Positions 20,048 to 29,828 of a stretch of DNA of 64,000 nt are shown one piece after another. Where the stretch lies: positions 1,724,138-1,788,137 of the forward strand of contig CM035310.1 of NCBI GenBank assembly GCA_002900995.3, written 5' to 3'. Position 1 is the stretch's first letter; every line of letters begins with the position of its first letter. The translations under genes were made by a program, and so were the position numbers. This DNA comes from Ganoderma boninense (lineage: Eukaryota; Basidiomycota; Agaricomycetes; Polyporales; Polyporaceae). The notes under the pieces are model-generated. The model saw nothing but the letters and a program-made list of their open reading frames with translations. It had not been told where the DNA came from and did no database searches.

Positions 20048-22667
20048 TGTTGTAGTATTGATGTATCATGTTATGACTAACAGCCTAGAGCGTTTTACAT
20101 CAGGTTACGGCTAAAAGTGCGATGTATCAGGAACCTCTGGAGCCTCTGGGACAGCTTGTCGTCACTTGCCTTATTTAGAAGAGCCTCCTCCAGGAGGCAC
20201 TGATAGCACAGCATTGCTGCCTCCCAGGCTTATCTAAGCCTGTGGACCACTGTCCCAGGTGCCTGGGTGCCTCCCCCATCAATTCTGGTATTTCCCCATC
20301 AATCCTGGGCTCCCCCCATCAATTCCGGGTTCTCCCATCATTCTACCAACCTCCTGCCCCTCCTGTCCCAATATGGCAGTCTGTCCTTCCTCCCGGAATT
20401 GTGTTAGCTGTATCTCCCTCAATTCTAGGTGTATTGACTTCGTTCTTTTTGCATTATGTTTGTCTAATTAGCGCGCTTCTAATGCACCTAACACGACCAT
20501 ACAACAAGGGTTATAACATATACTAATGGCCCCTCTATAGTCGCTCTAGGGGGGAATGTTTGGCCCATATCTTGGCCGTTTTTGCACGCATTTGCTTGCG
20601 AGAGGGCGCGTTTTGCTTGTGTAATCGACGCGCACAAAACGAGCCCTCTTGCGCCCAAATCCGTCCACCCGTTCCTCCGGTGCATATATCCCCTCCTCCT
20701 GGGGAACAGGTATATGCACCTTGGGAACCACTGGACCGATTGGCTTTGTTCTTTTTGCATCTAGTAGCTACTAGTAAGTGCATTCTAGGCGTACAAGCTA
20801 AATACAGGCGCACCCAGTTGCCACTGTATGAGGGGGGCATCAATAGTCACCTGTAGTCGACTTCTTCCCCCCATATATCCTTCAGTTCTTGGCCATTTTT
20901 TGTGCCTCTTATATGCCCAGAAAGCCCTGTGTAAGGGCTTTCCAACGAGCCCACATACGCCCAAATCTGTCCACTGTAGCCCTTGGACCATAGACCCCTT
21001 CCCCTGACTACTCCCCTCCCCACTGTTTGGCCCATATCTTGGGCAGTTCTGAGCCAATCCACTCACTCTCTTTTGTGTCCTATATGTGTACTATACCACA
21101 AGCTAATTCACCACTGAGAAGTACTATCAGGCATGTAGATCTATATCCAGGGTGTTATCAGTAGTCACCAGTTTACCCCCCTCTGACAATTTTTCCATTT
21201 GCCTGATAAAACATGTAGTTACAGGGTCGGATAGCAGCCAATTACAGCTATCCAATGCAACAAAGTTGAGGGGAAACAGGTAAGAAGTCATTGAGATATA
21301 ACTTGTTGAAGCCAAGGGGGACCCCTTGGGCTAGTAAGGCATTTTTGAGAGGAGTGTCTTACTGCCTGTCTTAAAGTGTCTTACACCCCAGTGTACACTT
21401 GATCTATTAGCTATATCTCATCCATTTCTTGACCGATTTGGATAGTTTTGGGCTTGTTGGAAAGCGGCTGCAAAGGGCTTTCAAGTAGTATATATGATCT
21501 ACCCAGCTACCACCACCTACATATATGTCAGAGGGGGGTAGATCTAGGTACCACTGATAACAGACTGCATATAGATTGTATGAGGGGATAGTAGTATACA
21601 CTGCACAGTTACAAACAGTGCTATTGCATGCATAGGACGCAGAAGAGAGCGAGTGGATTAGCTCAGAACTGCCCAAGATATGGGCCAAACAGTGGGGAGG
21701 GGAGTAGTCAGGGGAAGGGGTCTATGGTCCAAGGGCTACAGTGGACAGATTTGGGCGTATGTGGGCTCGTTGGAAAGCCCTTACACAGGGCTTTCTGGGC
21801 ATATAAGAGGCACAAAAAATGGCCAAGAACTGAAGGATATATGGGGGGAAGAAGTCGACTACAGGTGACTATTGATGCCCCCCTCATACAGTGGCAACTG
21901 GGTGCGCCTGTATTTAGCTTGTACGCCTAGAATGCACTTACTAGTAGCTACTAGATGCAAAAAGAACAAAGCCAATCGGTCCAGTGGTTCCCAAGGTGCA
22001 TATACCTGTTCCCCAGGAGGAGGGGATATATGCACCGGAGGAACGGGTGGACGGATTTGGGCGCAAGAGGGCTCGTTTTGTGCGCGTCGATTACACAAGC
22101 AAAACGCGCCCTCTCACAAGCAAATGCGTGCAAAAACGGCCAAGATATGGGCCAAACATTCCCCCCTAGAGCGACTATAGAGGGGCCATTAGTATATGTT
22201 ATAACCCTTGTTGTATGGCCGTGTTAGGTGCATTAGAAGCGCGCTAATTAGACAAACATAATGCAAAAAGAACGAAGTCAATACACCTAGAATTGAGGGA
22301 GATACAGCTAACACAATTCCGGGAGGAAGGACAGACTGCCATATTGGGACAGGAGGGGCAGGAGGTTGGTAGAATGATGGGAGAACCCGGAATTGATGGG
22401 GGGAGCCCAGGATTGATGGGGAAATACCGGAATTGATGGGGGAGGCACCCAGGCACCTGGGACAGTGGTCCACAGGCTTAGATAAGCCTGGGAGGCAGCA
22501 ATGCTGTGCTATCAGTGCCTCCTGGAGGAGGCTCTTCTAAATAAGGCAAGTGACGACAAGCTGTCCCGGAGGCTCCAGAGGTTCCTGATACATCGCACTT
22601 TTAGCCGTAACCTGATGTAAAACGCTCTAGGCTGTTAGTCATAACATGATACATCAATACTACAACA
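20048..22667. mobile_element. Palindromic foldback element with about 1.04-kb inverted arms
   Basis: The left arm (20048 to about 21092) and right arm (about 21625-22667) are inverted copies that differ at only a handful of bases. The loop is about 530 bp. The ends read TGTTGTAGTATTGATG on both sides. No target duplication is evident and no transposase is encoded; the short frames inside mirror each other and have no family features. The arms contain diverged internal copies of a unit with 'cccatatcttggcc' and 'cgcccaaatc.gtccac' (for example 20557 and 21027; 20653 and 20968). It sits inside the hAT transposase C-terminal tail. In structure it resembles foldback (FB/Galileo-like) elements; the family assignment is unknown. 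Confidence 0.85.
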
Positions 22668-22717
22668 TATGGTGCAAGAGCCTCTCTCAAACGACGACGC
22701 CCCTTCCGTCTCCCCAC

Positions 22718-22817
22718 NNNNNNNNNNNNNNNNNNNNNNNNNNNNNNNNNNNNNNNNNNNNNNNNNNNNNNNNNNNNNNNNNNNNNNNNNNNNNNNNNNN
22801 NNNNNNNNNNNNNNNNN
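22718..22817. other. Assembly gap, 100 N
   Basis: Exactly 100 N, a conventional placeholder for a gap of unknown size. Contig sequence on both sides belongs to the same foldback insertion and its flank. Confidence 0.99.
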
Positions 22818-25039
22818 TGTATTGACCCCCGTTTTTTTTGCATTAGGGTTTGTCAAATTTGGGCCCCGGCCTTTTTAACCCCCCTAACACGACCCTCCCA
22901 AAAAAGGGTTAAAAACATATACTAAAGGCTCTTAGTCGCTCTAGGGGGTGTTTGGCCCATATCTTGCCGTTTGCACGCATTTTGCTTGCGAGAGGGCGTT
23001 TTGCTTGTGTAATCGACGCGCACAAAACGAGCCCTCTCTGCGCCCAAATCGTCCGCCCGTTCTCTCGGTGCATAATCCCTCCTCCTGGGGGAACAGTACT
23101 ATGCAACTTGGGAACAAATGGACCGATTGACGCTTTGTTCTTTTTGCATCTTAGCTACTAGTAATTGCATTCTAGCGTCAAGATAAATACAGGCGCACCC
23201 ATTGCCACTGTATGAGGGGGCATCAATCGTCACCTGTAGTCGACTTCTTCCCCCCTATATCCTTCAGTTCTTGGCCATTTTTTGTGCCTTCTTATATGCC
23301 CAAAGGCCCTGTGTAAGGCTTTCCAACGAGCCCACATACGCCCAAATCTGTCCACTGTACCTTGGATCCATAGGACCCCTTCCCCTGACTACTCCCCTCC
23401 CCACTGTTGGCCCATACATTGGGCGAGTTCTGAGCCAATCCACTCACTCTCTTTTGTGTCCTATCGTGTGTACTATACACCAAACTAATTCACCACTGAG
23501 AAGTACACCAGGCATGTAGACTATATCCAGGGTGTTACAGTAGTCACCAATTTAACTCTCCCTCTTGACAATTTTTTCATTTGCCTGATAAAACTATGTA
23601 GTTAACGGGTCGGATAGCAGCCAATTACAGCTCCAATGCAACCAAGTTGAGGGGAAACAGGTAGAAGTCATTGAGAATAACTGTTGAAGCAAGGGGGACC
23701 CTTGGCTAAGTAAGGCATTTTGAGAGAGGATGTGTCTTACTGCTTCTTAAAAGTGTCTTACACCCGAGTGTACACTTGATATTTAGCTATTATATCTCTC
23801 GCTTTCTTGACCGATTTGGATAGTTTTTGGGCTTGTTGGAAAGCGGCTGCAAAGGGCTTTCAAAGTAGTATTATGATCTACCCAGCTACCACCACCTACA
23901 TATATGTCAGAGGGGGGTAGATCTAGGTACCACTGATAACAGACTGCATATAGATTGTATGAGGGGATAGTAGTATACACTGCACAGTTACAAATTAGTG
24001 CTATTGCATGCATAGGACGCAGAAGAGAGCGAGTGGATTGGCTCAGAACTGCCCAGATATGGGCCAAACAGTGGGAGGGGAGTAGTCAGGGGAAGGGGTC
24101 TATGGTCCAAGGGCTACAGTGGACAGATTTGGGCGTATGTGGGCTCGTTGGAAAGCCCTTACACAGGGCTTTCTGGGCATATAAGAGGCACAAAAAAATG
24201 GCCAAGAACTGAAGGATATATGGGGGGAAGAAGTCGACTACAGGTGACTATTGATGCCCCCTCATACAGTGGCAACTGGGTGCGCCTGTATTAGCTTGTA
24301 CGCTAGAATGCACTTACTAGTAGCTACTAGATGCAAAAAGAACAAAGCCAATCGGTCCAGTGGTTCCAAGGTGCATATACCTGTTCCCCAGGAGGAGGGG
24401 ATATATGCACCGGAGGAACGGGCGGACGGATTTGGGCGCAAGAGGGCCTCGTTTTGTGCGCGTCGATTACACAAGCAAAACCGCGCCCTCTCCAAGCAAA
24501 TGCGTGCAAAAACGGCCAAGATATGGCCCAAACATTCCCCCCTAGAGCGACTATAGAGGGGCATTAGTATATGTTATAACCCTTGTTGTATGGTCGTGTT
24601 AGGTGCATTAGAAGCGCGCTAATTAGACAAACATAATGCAAAAAGAACGAAGTCAATACACCTAGAATTGAGGGAGATACAGCTAACACAATTCCGGGAG
24701 GAAGGACAGACTGCCATATTGGGACAGGAGGGGCAGGAGGTTGGAGAATGATGGGAGAACCCGGAATTGATGGGGGGAGCCCAGGATTGATGGGAAATAC
24801 CAAATTGATGGGGGAGGCACCAGGCACCTGGGACAGTGGTCCACAGGCTTAGATAAGCCTGGGAGGCAGCAATGCTGTGCTATCAGTGCCTCCTGGAGGA
24901 GGCTCTTCTAAATAAGGCAAGTGACGACAAGCTGTCCCGGAGGCTCCAGAGGTTCCTGATACATCGCACTTTTAGCCGTAACCTGATGTAAAATCGCTCT
25001 AGGCTGTTAGTCATAACATGATACATCAATACTACAACA
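22818..25039. repeat. Second copy of foldback sequence, probably an assembly duplicate
   Basis: This stretch aligns with 20430-22667 in the same order and orientation (left arm, loop, right arm) and exits into the same transposase sequence (catatggtgcaagagcctct) that already follows the first copy at 22668-22717. Its first few hundred bases have inflated homopolymers and dropped bases, like the low-quality start of the window, and quality improves to the right. The simplest reading is two overlapping contigs placed end to end across the 100-N gap. Apparent genes here should not be counted. Confidence 0.8.
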
Positions 25040-25352
25040 TATGGTGCAAGAGCCTCTCTCAAACGACGACGCCCCTTCCGTCTCCCACGTGTCCTCCTCC
25101 AAGGGCAAGGGCCCATCCACTCTCCTGAAGCCTCGTCCCGCACCGAAAGCGAGCCTCACCACCCCTGGCTCCTCGTCCTCCGCTTTGAAGGCCGCTAGCC
25201 TGCCCGCTGCGACTATCCGCCGCAAGACCTCCAAGCCCAACATTACTGCTGCCCGCGACACGGATAAGAAGAACAAGCGCGCCCACTGTGTGCCGCTCAA
25301 CTCAGACACTATCGAGATCTCCTCCGACGAGGCGGAGGAGGAGGAAGAATAG

Positions 25353-27435
25353 ATGCCAGGCTAGCACATGCCGGCTCAGTGCGAAGGTATAACATCCGTT
25401 TCCTCATCTAACCCGTTGATTGCCCAATGTCCAATATATGTCCCACCCTTCCCTGTCGATTCGAGCACTGCTGTATCCGCCCGCTCTACGTTCCTCCCCC
25501 CGCACATCATCACCTCCCTGCCCCGGCCATGTCCGTTGTCAACTCAGTATGCCTACCTTACCTATGTTGCCCGTCTCCCCAAGCTGTGTACCTTGTGCTA
25601 GCGCGATTCGTTCATGTACCAGTAGCCACTGTTGTGAATGTGATATCCCAGGTCACGAAAGTACTCTCAGGCATGAAATGATGGACCCGATATATTTTGG
25701 TCAGCGGAAATTCAATATTAACAGGATCTCTAGGACTATGTAGCGCCGTATATGTACACCCCCCGCACCTTCTGCCCTTCGCAACCTCACAGCATATGAC
25801 GACTTTTAACCAATGGATCGTTCGCCAAGTCTTGGCACCCACAGGCCCATGCCATAGGGACTCATCTGCCACTCCTCTAGACCTACCTCTTCTTCGCACT
25901 GCGCCTGTCGTTCCCCATCTATCTGCTGGGACTCCCTTCTCCCAAACAGTCAACCACTCAGCTGCGACTACGCGCAGTCAGCGCCACACTCACCACCTCA
26001 AAGACTCACGGAGGACGGGTTGGGGGAGATCATCGTATCCGGACGCCATGCGTTAATCCCAGTGAGTCTCCTCCCCCGTCTCGTAATGCCTGAGCTGAAG
26101 ACGAGCCCAACCGTGTGTCTTCTGGCTCCTGACCCACTCCTCTCGCAAGCAGCAGTTGGATGTCGAGCCAGACCCCACGCCCATGGCGCACCCTCGAACG
26201 ACTGAAGAGCTGTCTCGAGCTGTTGACGTACTACCCCCATCACCCCGCTCACGTCCTCCTCGTCTACCAGCAGCACACGGTCACGAATGCGGCCGTCAGT
26301 CTCAACATCAGGCCCGCCATAGGATCAACGATCGCCCACGCTCCCCTTCTTGAACTTTCCACTCGCGCCTCCAGCATGCCCCCCCTGGCTCGACCCTCGA
26401 ATGCAAACCCCATGCCTGCTTATTTAAAGTGTGCCCTGACGAGCACCGCCCCGGGATGCTGCAGCCCACTTCCACCGCCTGCACCACCACATCTACCGCG
26501 TAGCCGACACGCATATAGCTGCCACCCCCACTAACTCTACGGTGCATGGATGAACACTACATTCCCTCCCCCCATCGCAATCTTTCCCTCCTCTATTCTC
26601 ACATTTCCCTTGACCGGACGCTCACAAATCTTGCGTCTGCCGCCTCTGATACCCAACTCTCCCAGTGGTCAAAGCCTGGCGCTGCGGAGTGTTCGACTTT
26701 GGCGGCGTAGTCCATCGCGGACATTCAGTCGGTCTCTCCCTTGCCTATACACATCCCGCACACCCATCCTCCCTTGACCCTGCTTGGTGTGCGTGCTGCA
26801 GAGCTCACACCGAAGCTGATCGCTCGATGGACATGGAAACTCTGCCCGTAAGTTCCAGACCACGCCCTCGATAGGCCCGTGTGCATACCGTGTCTGTCCA
26901 CCGCACGAGATTGGGTGCCCCTGTCTTAGAGTCTGTCACACGGTCAACAACCACGTCAACAACCACGACCCAATCTCCCCACCTGTACTATATGATGTCC
27001 GCTTGGGCCATAAGTTTGTGTCATTGTAATAAAACACACATTGCAAATATAAGTTGTATGATATAACAGTGGATTGCGAGGCGCTAGGATACATGTAATG
27101 CACACTGTTTACACGTTCTCCCTTCTGTATGGTTGACACCTTGTTAATAAAAATGCTATTTGTCTGCTGTTCTTCAACATAGAACCCAAGATGTGTTCAT
27201 TGAGCTTAATTTGGGCATCAAACCTGCACACTATAGGTATTCTTTGGTCTATAACCTGCAACCTACAATAGGTGCAGGTCAATATCTGGGCGGCCTAGAT
27301 TCTATAGGTTTTTGAGCTGTAGGTTTAGGTGAAATTTCAGGTTGACCTAAACAGATCCCAATCATGGTTGAAAATTTGTGTGAACTTATAGGTTCAGCTC
27401 CCAATCATCTGTAGGTCGACCTACGTTCAGCCTTA
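25353..27435. other. 3' part of the hAT element, no gene recognised
   Basis: About 2.1 kb between the transposase stop and the right end. Only short frames without family features are seen. The last 200 bp carry the GTAGGT/ACCTAC-type subterminal repeats and the terminal inverted repeat. Confidence 0.6.
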
Positions 27436-28068
27436 GGATAGGTTGGGGCCACAGGGTTGGGAGGTGGCTAGTCCTGCAAGAAACTTGGTGCATGCATTGT
27501 CTTATTGATATCTTCTTATGCATTTATTATTGCGCAGGCCACTCCTGTGGCCTCTCAAAAGCACAGATCCCCTGCCACCTTGGAGACTCCAGCCAAAAAG
27601 CCACAGATGTTACAAGGAGCCATGGCCCTCCATGGTGTCGAGGAGCAGCTCGACAGCATGAATCGTCTGCTGCACAACTTTCTACTTGCAGAATCAGCTA
27701 GTGCTGCTGGAGCCATGCCTGCAACTCCAGTGTTGCCGGCCACTCCTCAGCAAAAGCAACTGGCAATCTGCCGTGCTCAACGACTTGAAGTTCATCTCGA
27801 TGATGAGAAGTTGGTGTCTCTTATGACTGTTTTTGAGAAGGATGCTAGCACAGCAGATGCCTACTTAGCCATAGATGTGGAGCGGGATGGGCTGAGAAAG
27901 ACTTGGATACATAAACAGTTGGCTGCTTTGTAAATATGGTTGTTGGTATTACAAAACACTGCACTCCTGTAATTCTCTTTGGTATTCCACTCACATGTCT
28001 TGTGCAATCTTATCCCAATCTAAATTGGCCCTCTCTGTTTCCTGCCGTGCCACTACTCCTTCAGCAAG

Positions 28069-29321
28069 TCATCCATTGCGTACACCAGGAGATGGGTCAA
28101 CCAAGTCAGCTGGAAAGTCATTGATCTCTCCTCGATCATGGAGGCGGATAAAGTTGTGAACTGCGCATAGACCAGGCAGGATGCAGGCTTGTATAGCCAT
28201 GCTGAATTTGGATGGTATGACCAAAATGCGAAAGTGCTTCTTCAAAATGCCAAAGATACGCTCCACTGCATTCCGAGCCTGTGCATGTTGCAAATTGAAG
28301 AGCTCCTGAGGGTTTGCTGGCCTAGAATAAATTAGTATGGTAACATTTTCACACAACATCATACCAATAGTAATCACACACCTAAGACTGGCTCTACCCC
28401 ATTCAGCCAGGTGGTATCGCACCCCTTGGTAGGGCACTAAGCATACATTGCAGCTGGGAAATCCTGCATCTCCAAGGTACTTTTTCCCCTCAGGAACCGG
28501 AAAACAGGTTTGGCGTGTATCAGAAAAAAATGTAGCATCATTCACTGACCCTTCCCAGCTGCTTAACACATGCTGAAATAGAAGATCAAATGAACAAGAG
28601 GCCAGACAGTTTTGTGATACACCACCTTTTCTGTTTTGGCAGGCCTTACGGTCCTCTGCAGGAGGTGCACAAGTAATATGTATACCATCAATAGCCCCAA
28701 TCACATTCTGAAAGAATGGATATAGCTTTGGGTCATCTGCAATTTTAGTGGACACTAGATCATTGGCTGCAGGGAGCTTAATGTAGTGATTATAAAACGA
28801 TGGATTGCTAAACATATGCAAAGCATGTTTAAAGTACCTGCAAAATTTAATCAAGTATTGGCATGAATATGTTCCCAACTAATGTACTTGGCAATTGTCT
28901 CATTGGAGCGCTGGAACCGCTCACCAATGTGTCAGATAGATGTGCCAGCTACACACATGTGTAAAAAAATTGCAACTTGCTCTTCGAGAGAGACAAAGCA
29001 TGAGTCAGCATAGCTGAGCTCTTGCAGTACTGAAATAAGAGCAGTAAAGACATCCTTGCTCACTCCGAGCTCCGTCTTTATGCAGTTTTCATGACCCATT
29101 TGAAGCTCCTCAAGCCACGCAGCACCAGACAGTGCTGAAGTGTGGCATGGAGTCTTGTTGTAGTGCACCTTTTTATAGGTCCCTACAGCCTTCTGAACTG
29201 ACATGAGTACCTTCGCTGCCACATATGCCACTAGCACATGCCTGGTGTGGTGTGAGTTGCGAATGGGAGGCATGAGGGAGATGAGGTGAAGAGATGAGTG
29301 TTCATTGACACATGCGGACAT
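28069..29321 (-). pseudogene. PIF/Harbinger DDE transposase with one nonsense codon
   Basis: The DDE endonuclease core is complete: GAIDGIHI (first Asp), KYLGDAGFP (second Asp) and ARNAVERIFGILKKHFRIL (Glu). Introns are clear at about 28324-28382 (joins WGRASLR to PANPQELFNLQ) and about 28838-28885 (joins NETIAK to YFKHALHMFSNP). The N-terminal exon reads ELGVSKDVFTALI and YADSCFVSLEEQVAIFLHMC and then reaches TGA at about 28932, where relatives have Arg in SIRHVGERF. A CGA to TGA change is the simplest cause, and the frame continues normally (HIGERFQRSNETIAK). The upstream start (29321 or 29273) is uncertain. The enzyme would cut the element at its TTA-flanked ends together with the Myb/SANT partner. 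Confidence 0.88.
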
Positions 29322-29396
29322 GAACAAAGCACTGTGACTGCCATATACAGTAAGGTAACTATAGATGCCTTGAAGTGACAGCTCGGAAGATCCACC

Positions 29397-29451
29397 GCAG
29401 AAACCAGTTTCCACCAGTTTCCGCCCAGGAACCTGGTACCCGAACTGACCC
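29397..29451 (-). repeat. Right terminal inverted repeat of the Harbinger element
   Basis: Reverse complement of the left end; directly followed by the TTA duplication and gypsy-3 chromodomain sequence. Confidence 0.9.
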
Positions 29452-29828
29452 TTATTTCCTACTATGAGGACGAGATCGGTGACCGAAACCCAACCAAGCC
29501 TGACCCTATCAAAGTAGAAGGCCACGACGAGTTTGAAGTTGAAAAGATACTCGACTCAAAGACCTACTATGGATATGTCCAGTACTTGGTGACGTGGGTG
29601 GGATACAATGTTAGTGAAGCTACCTGGGAGCCAGTACGGAATGTCAAACATTGCAAGGACCTGTTGGACGAGTTCCATGTCGCACACCCAGAGGCCGCAC
29701 AGCCCATCTCGCTCACAAACCCGCGCCCAGTCCAGAGGCAGTTTAACCGGCATGTTTGGCTTGAACGTTTTGCTGGAGCTCACATCTTAAAGAGGGGAGA
29801 ATGTCACAGTTTTTTGCACCATGCTTAG
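29452..29828 (+). pseudogene. gypsy-3 chromodomain end of Pol
   Basis: Reads DEFEVEKILDSKTYYGYVQY, LVTWVGYNVSEATWEP and NVKHCKDLLDEFHVAHPEA: a chromodomain with its aromatic residues at Y, W and W-E positions, as in chromoviral integrases. It continues the integrase of 12095-12829 once the Harbinger insertion is removed, and ends at a stop codon inside the start of the 3' LTR. In chromoviruses this domain steers integration to marked chromatin. Confidence 0.85.
29790..29801 (+). other. Polypurine tract of gypsy-3
   Basis: The run aaagaggggagaa ends directly at the TGTCACAG start of the 3' LTR. Confidence 0.75.

Larger units (their letters stand above)
16650..25352 (+). pseudogene. hAT-family transposase, split by a foldback element
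   Basis: Start at 16650 (MASSAATCKRRV). Clear introns include 17038-17093 and 17200-17254. Exon order: acidic N-terminus; a BED-like zinc finger (FVCKDHPSVYLDC...SNLLRHVHTC); RPFSMVEDPKFCQIVRMLYG; the catalytic-core segment MAMTCDNAENNQTMIDEM with CFGHVLNLIVK; an acidic insert near 18.3-18.5 kb; RTRWNTVTHSL; and the hAT dimerisation domain (DPIGFWELQ, FLTVPATSTDAEHAFSRGGL, HHSLGDASIRASALLGSW). After VKVKQEPAA the foldback element intervenes at 20048. The tail resumes at about 25040 (VQEPLSNDDAPSVSH) and ends DTIEISSDEAEEEEE. Frame changes near 17440 and 19290 have no canonical splice sites, so they are indels or errors. The transposase moves the element by cut and paste. Confidence 0.85.
13930..27435. 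mobile_element. 13.5-kb hAT transposon with transposase and a second gene
   Basis: Exact 8-bp target duplications GGATAGGT lie at 13922-13929 and 27436-27443. The terminal inverted repeat TAAGGCTGAACGTAGGTC is identical at both ends for 18 bp. Both subterminal regions (about 13930-14100 and 27240-27435) repeat GTAGGT/ACCTAC and 'ggtt.acct' motifs in both orientations, a pattern expected for transposase binding sites. Inside are a divergent gene pair (unknown gene on minus, hAT transposase on plus) and a foldback insertion. Correcting for the apparent assembly duplication gives about 11.1 kb, and about 8.5 kb without the foldback. Confidence 0.9.
13051..27933 (+). pseudogene. Myb/SANT-like DNA-binding protein of the Harbinger element, split by hAT
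   Basis: Exons read MLLMARSANAKAKK..., then WENKKDLVKFLVDNKAAAGD, SCKNKWSR, a 50-60 bp intron, LKREFCAVRVLKEASGFSYS and WDAFVK, a second intron, and PDARPFKNKGWPHYDEM. This is the fungal Myb/SANT-like domain (Myb_DNA-bind_3 type) that accompanies Harbinger transposases. An acidic Asp/Glu/Lys region follows. The coding sequence is cut at 13929 by the 13.5-kb hAT element and resumes at 27436. The last exon (from about 27539) encodes LDSMNRLLHNFLL and the family-typical C-terminus VFEKDASTADAYLAI...DGLRKTWI. A TAG replaces an expected Trp codon (TGG) just before WENKKD at about 13188. In family members the protein helps the transposase bind DNA and enter the nucleus. Confidence 0.85.
12830..29451. 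mobile_element. PIF/Harbinger DNA transposon, interrupted by a hAT element
   Basis: Flanked by TTA at 12827-12829 and 29452-29454, the 3-bp duplication typical of PIF/Harbinger. The inverted ends are 55 bp (12830-12884 and 29397-29451), starting GAGTCAGTTCGGGTACCAGG and GGGTCAGTTCGGGTACCAGG, with an internal tandem of GGAAACTGG. Without the hAT insertion the element is about 3.1 kb and carries the usual two genes: a Myb/SANT-like DNA-binding protein on plus and a DDE transposase on minus, converging at about 27.9-28.1 kb. Each gene has one premature stop, so the copy looks recently inactivated. Confidence 0.93.

Noticed and set aside
20048..22667. Target-site duplication for the foldback (a shared 'caagagcc' on both sides)
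   Set aside because: The shared bases are not adjacent to the element ends and come from repeated Gln-Glu-Pro codons of the transposase tail.
20240..24830. Many short mirrored open frames of 60-105 codons on both strands (for example 20535-20843 and 21872-22180)
   Set aside because: They are the same sequence read in the two inverted arms of the foldback and its assembly duplicate. They have no domain, no codon bias and many overlapping frames.
20048..25039. Two tandem foldback elements
   Set aside because: The repeated host flank on both sides of a 100-N gap, together with low-quality sequence at the second start, makes an assembly duplicate simpler.
13930..27435. Starship-type giant element or captured gene cluster
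   Set aside because: There is no tyrosine recombinase (DUF3435) gene, the ends and 8-bp duplication are hAT-like, and the cargo is one unknown gene.
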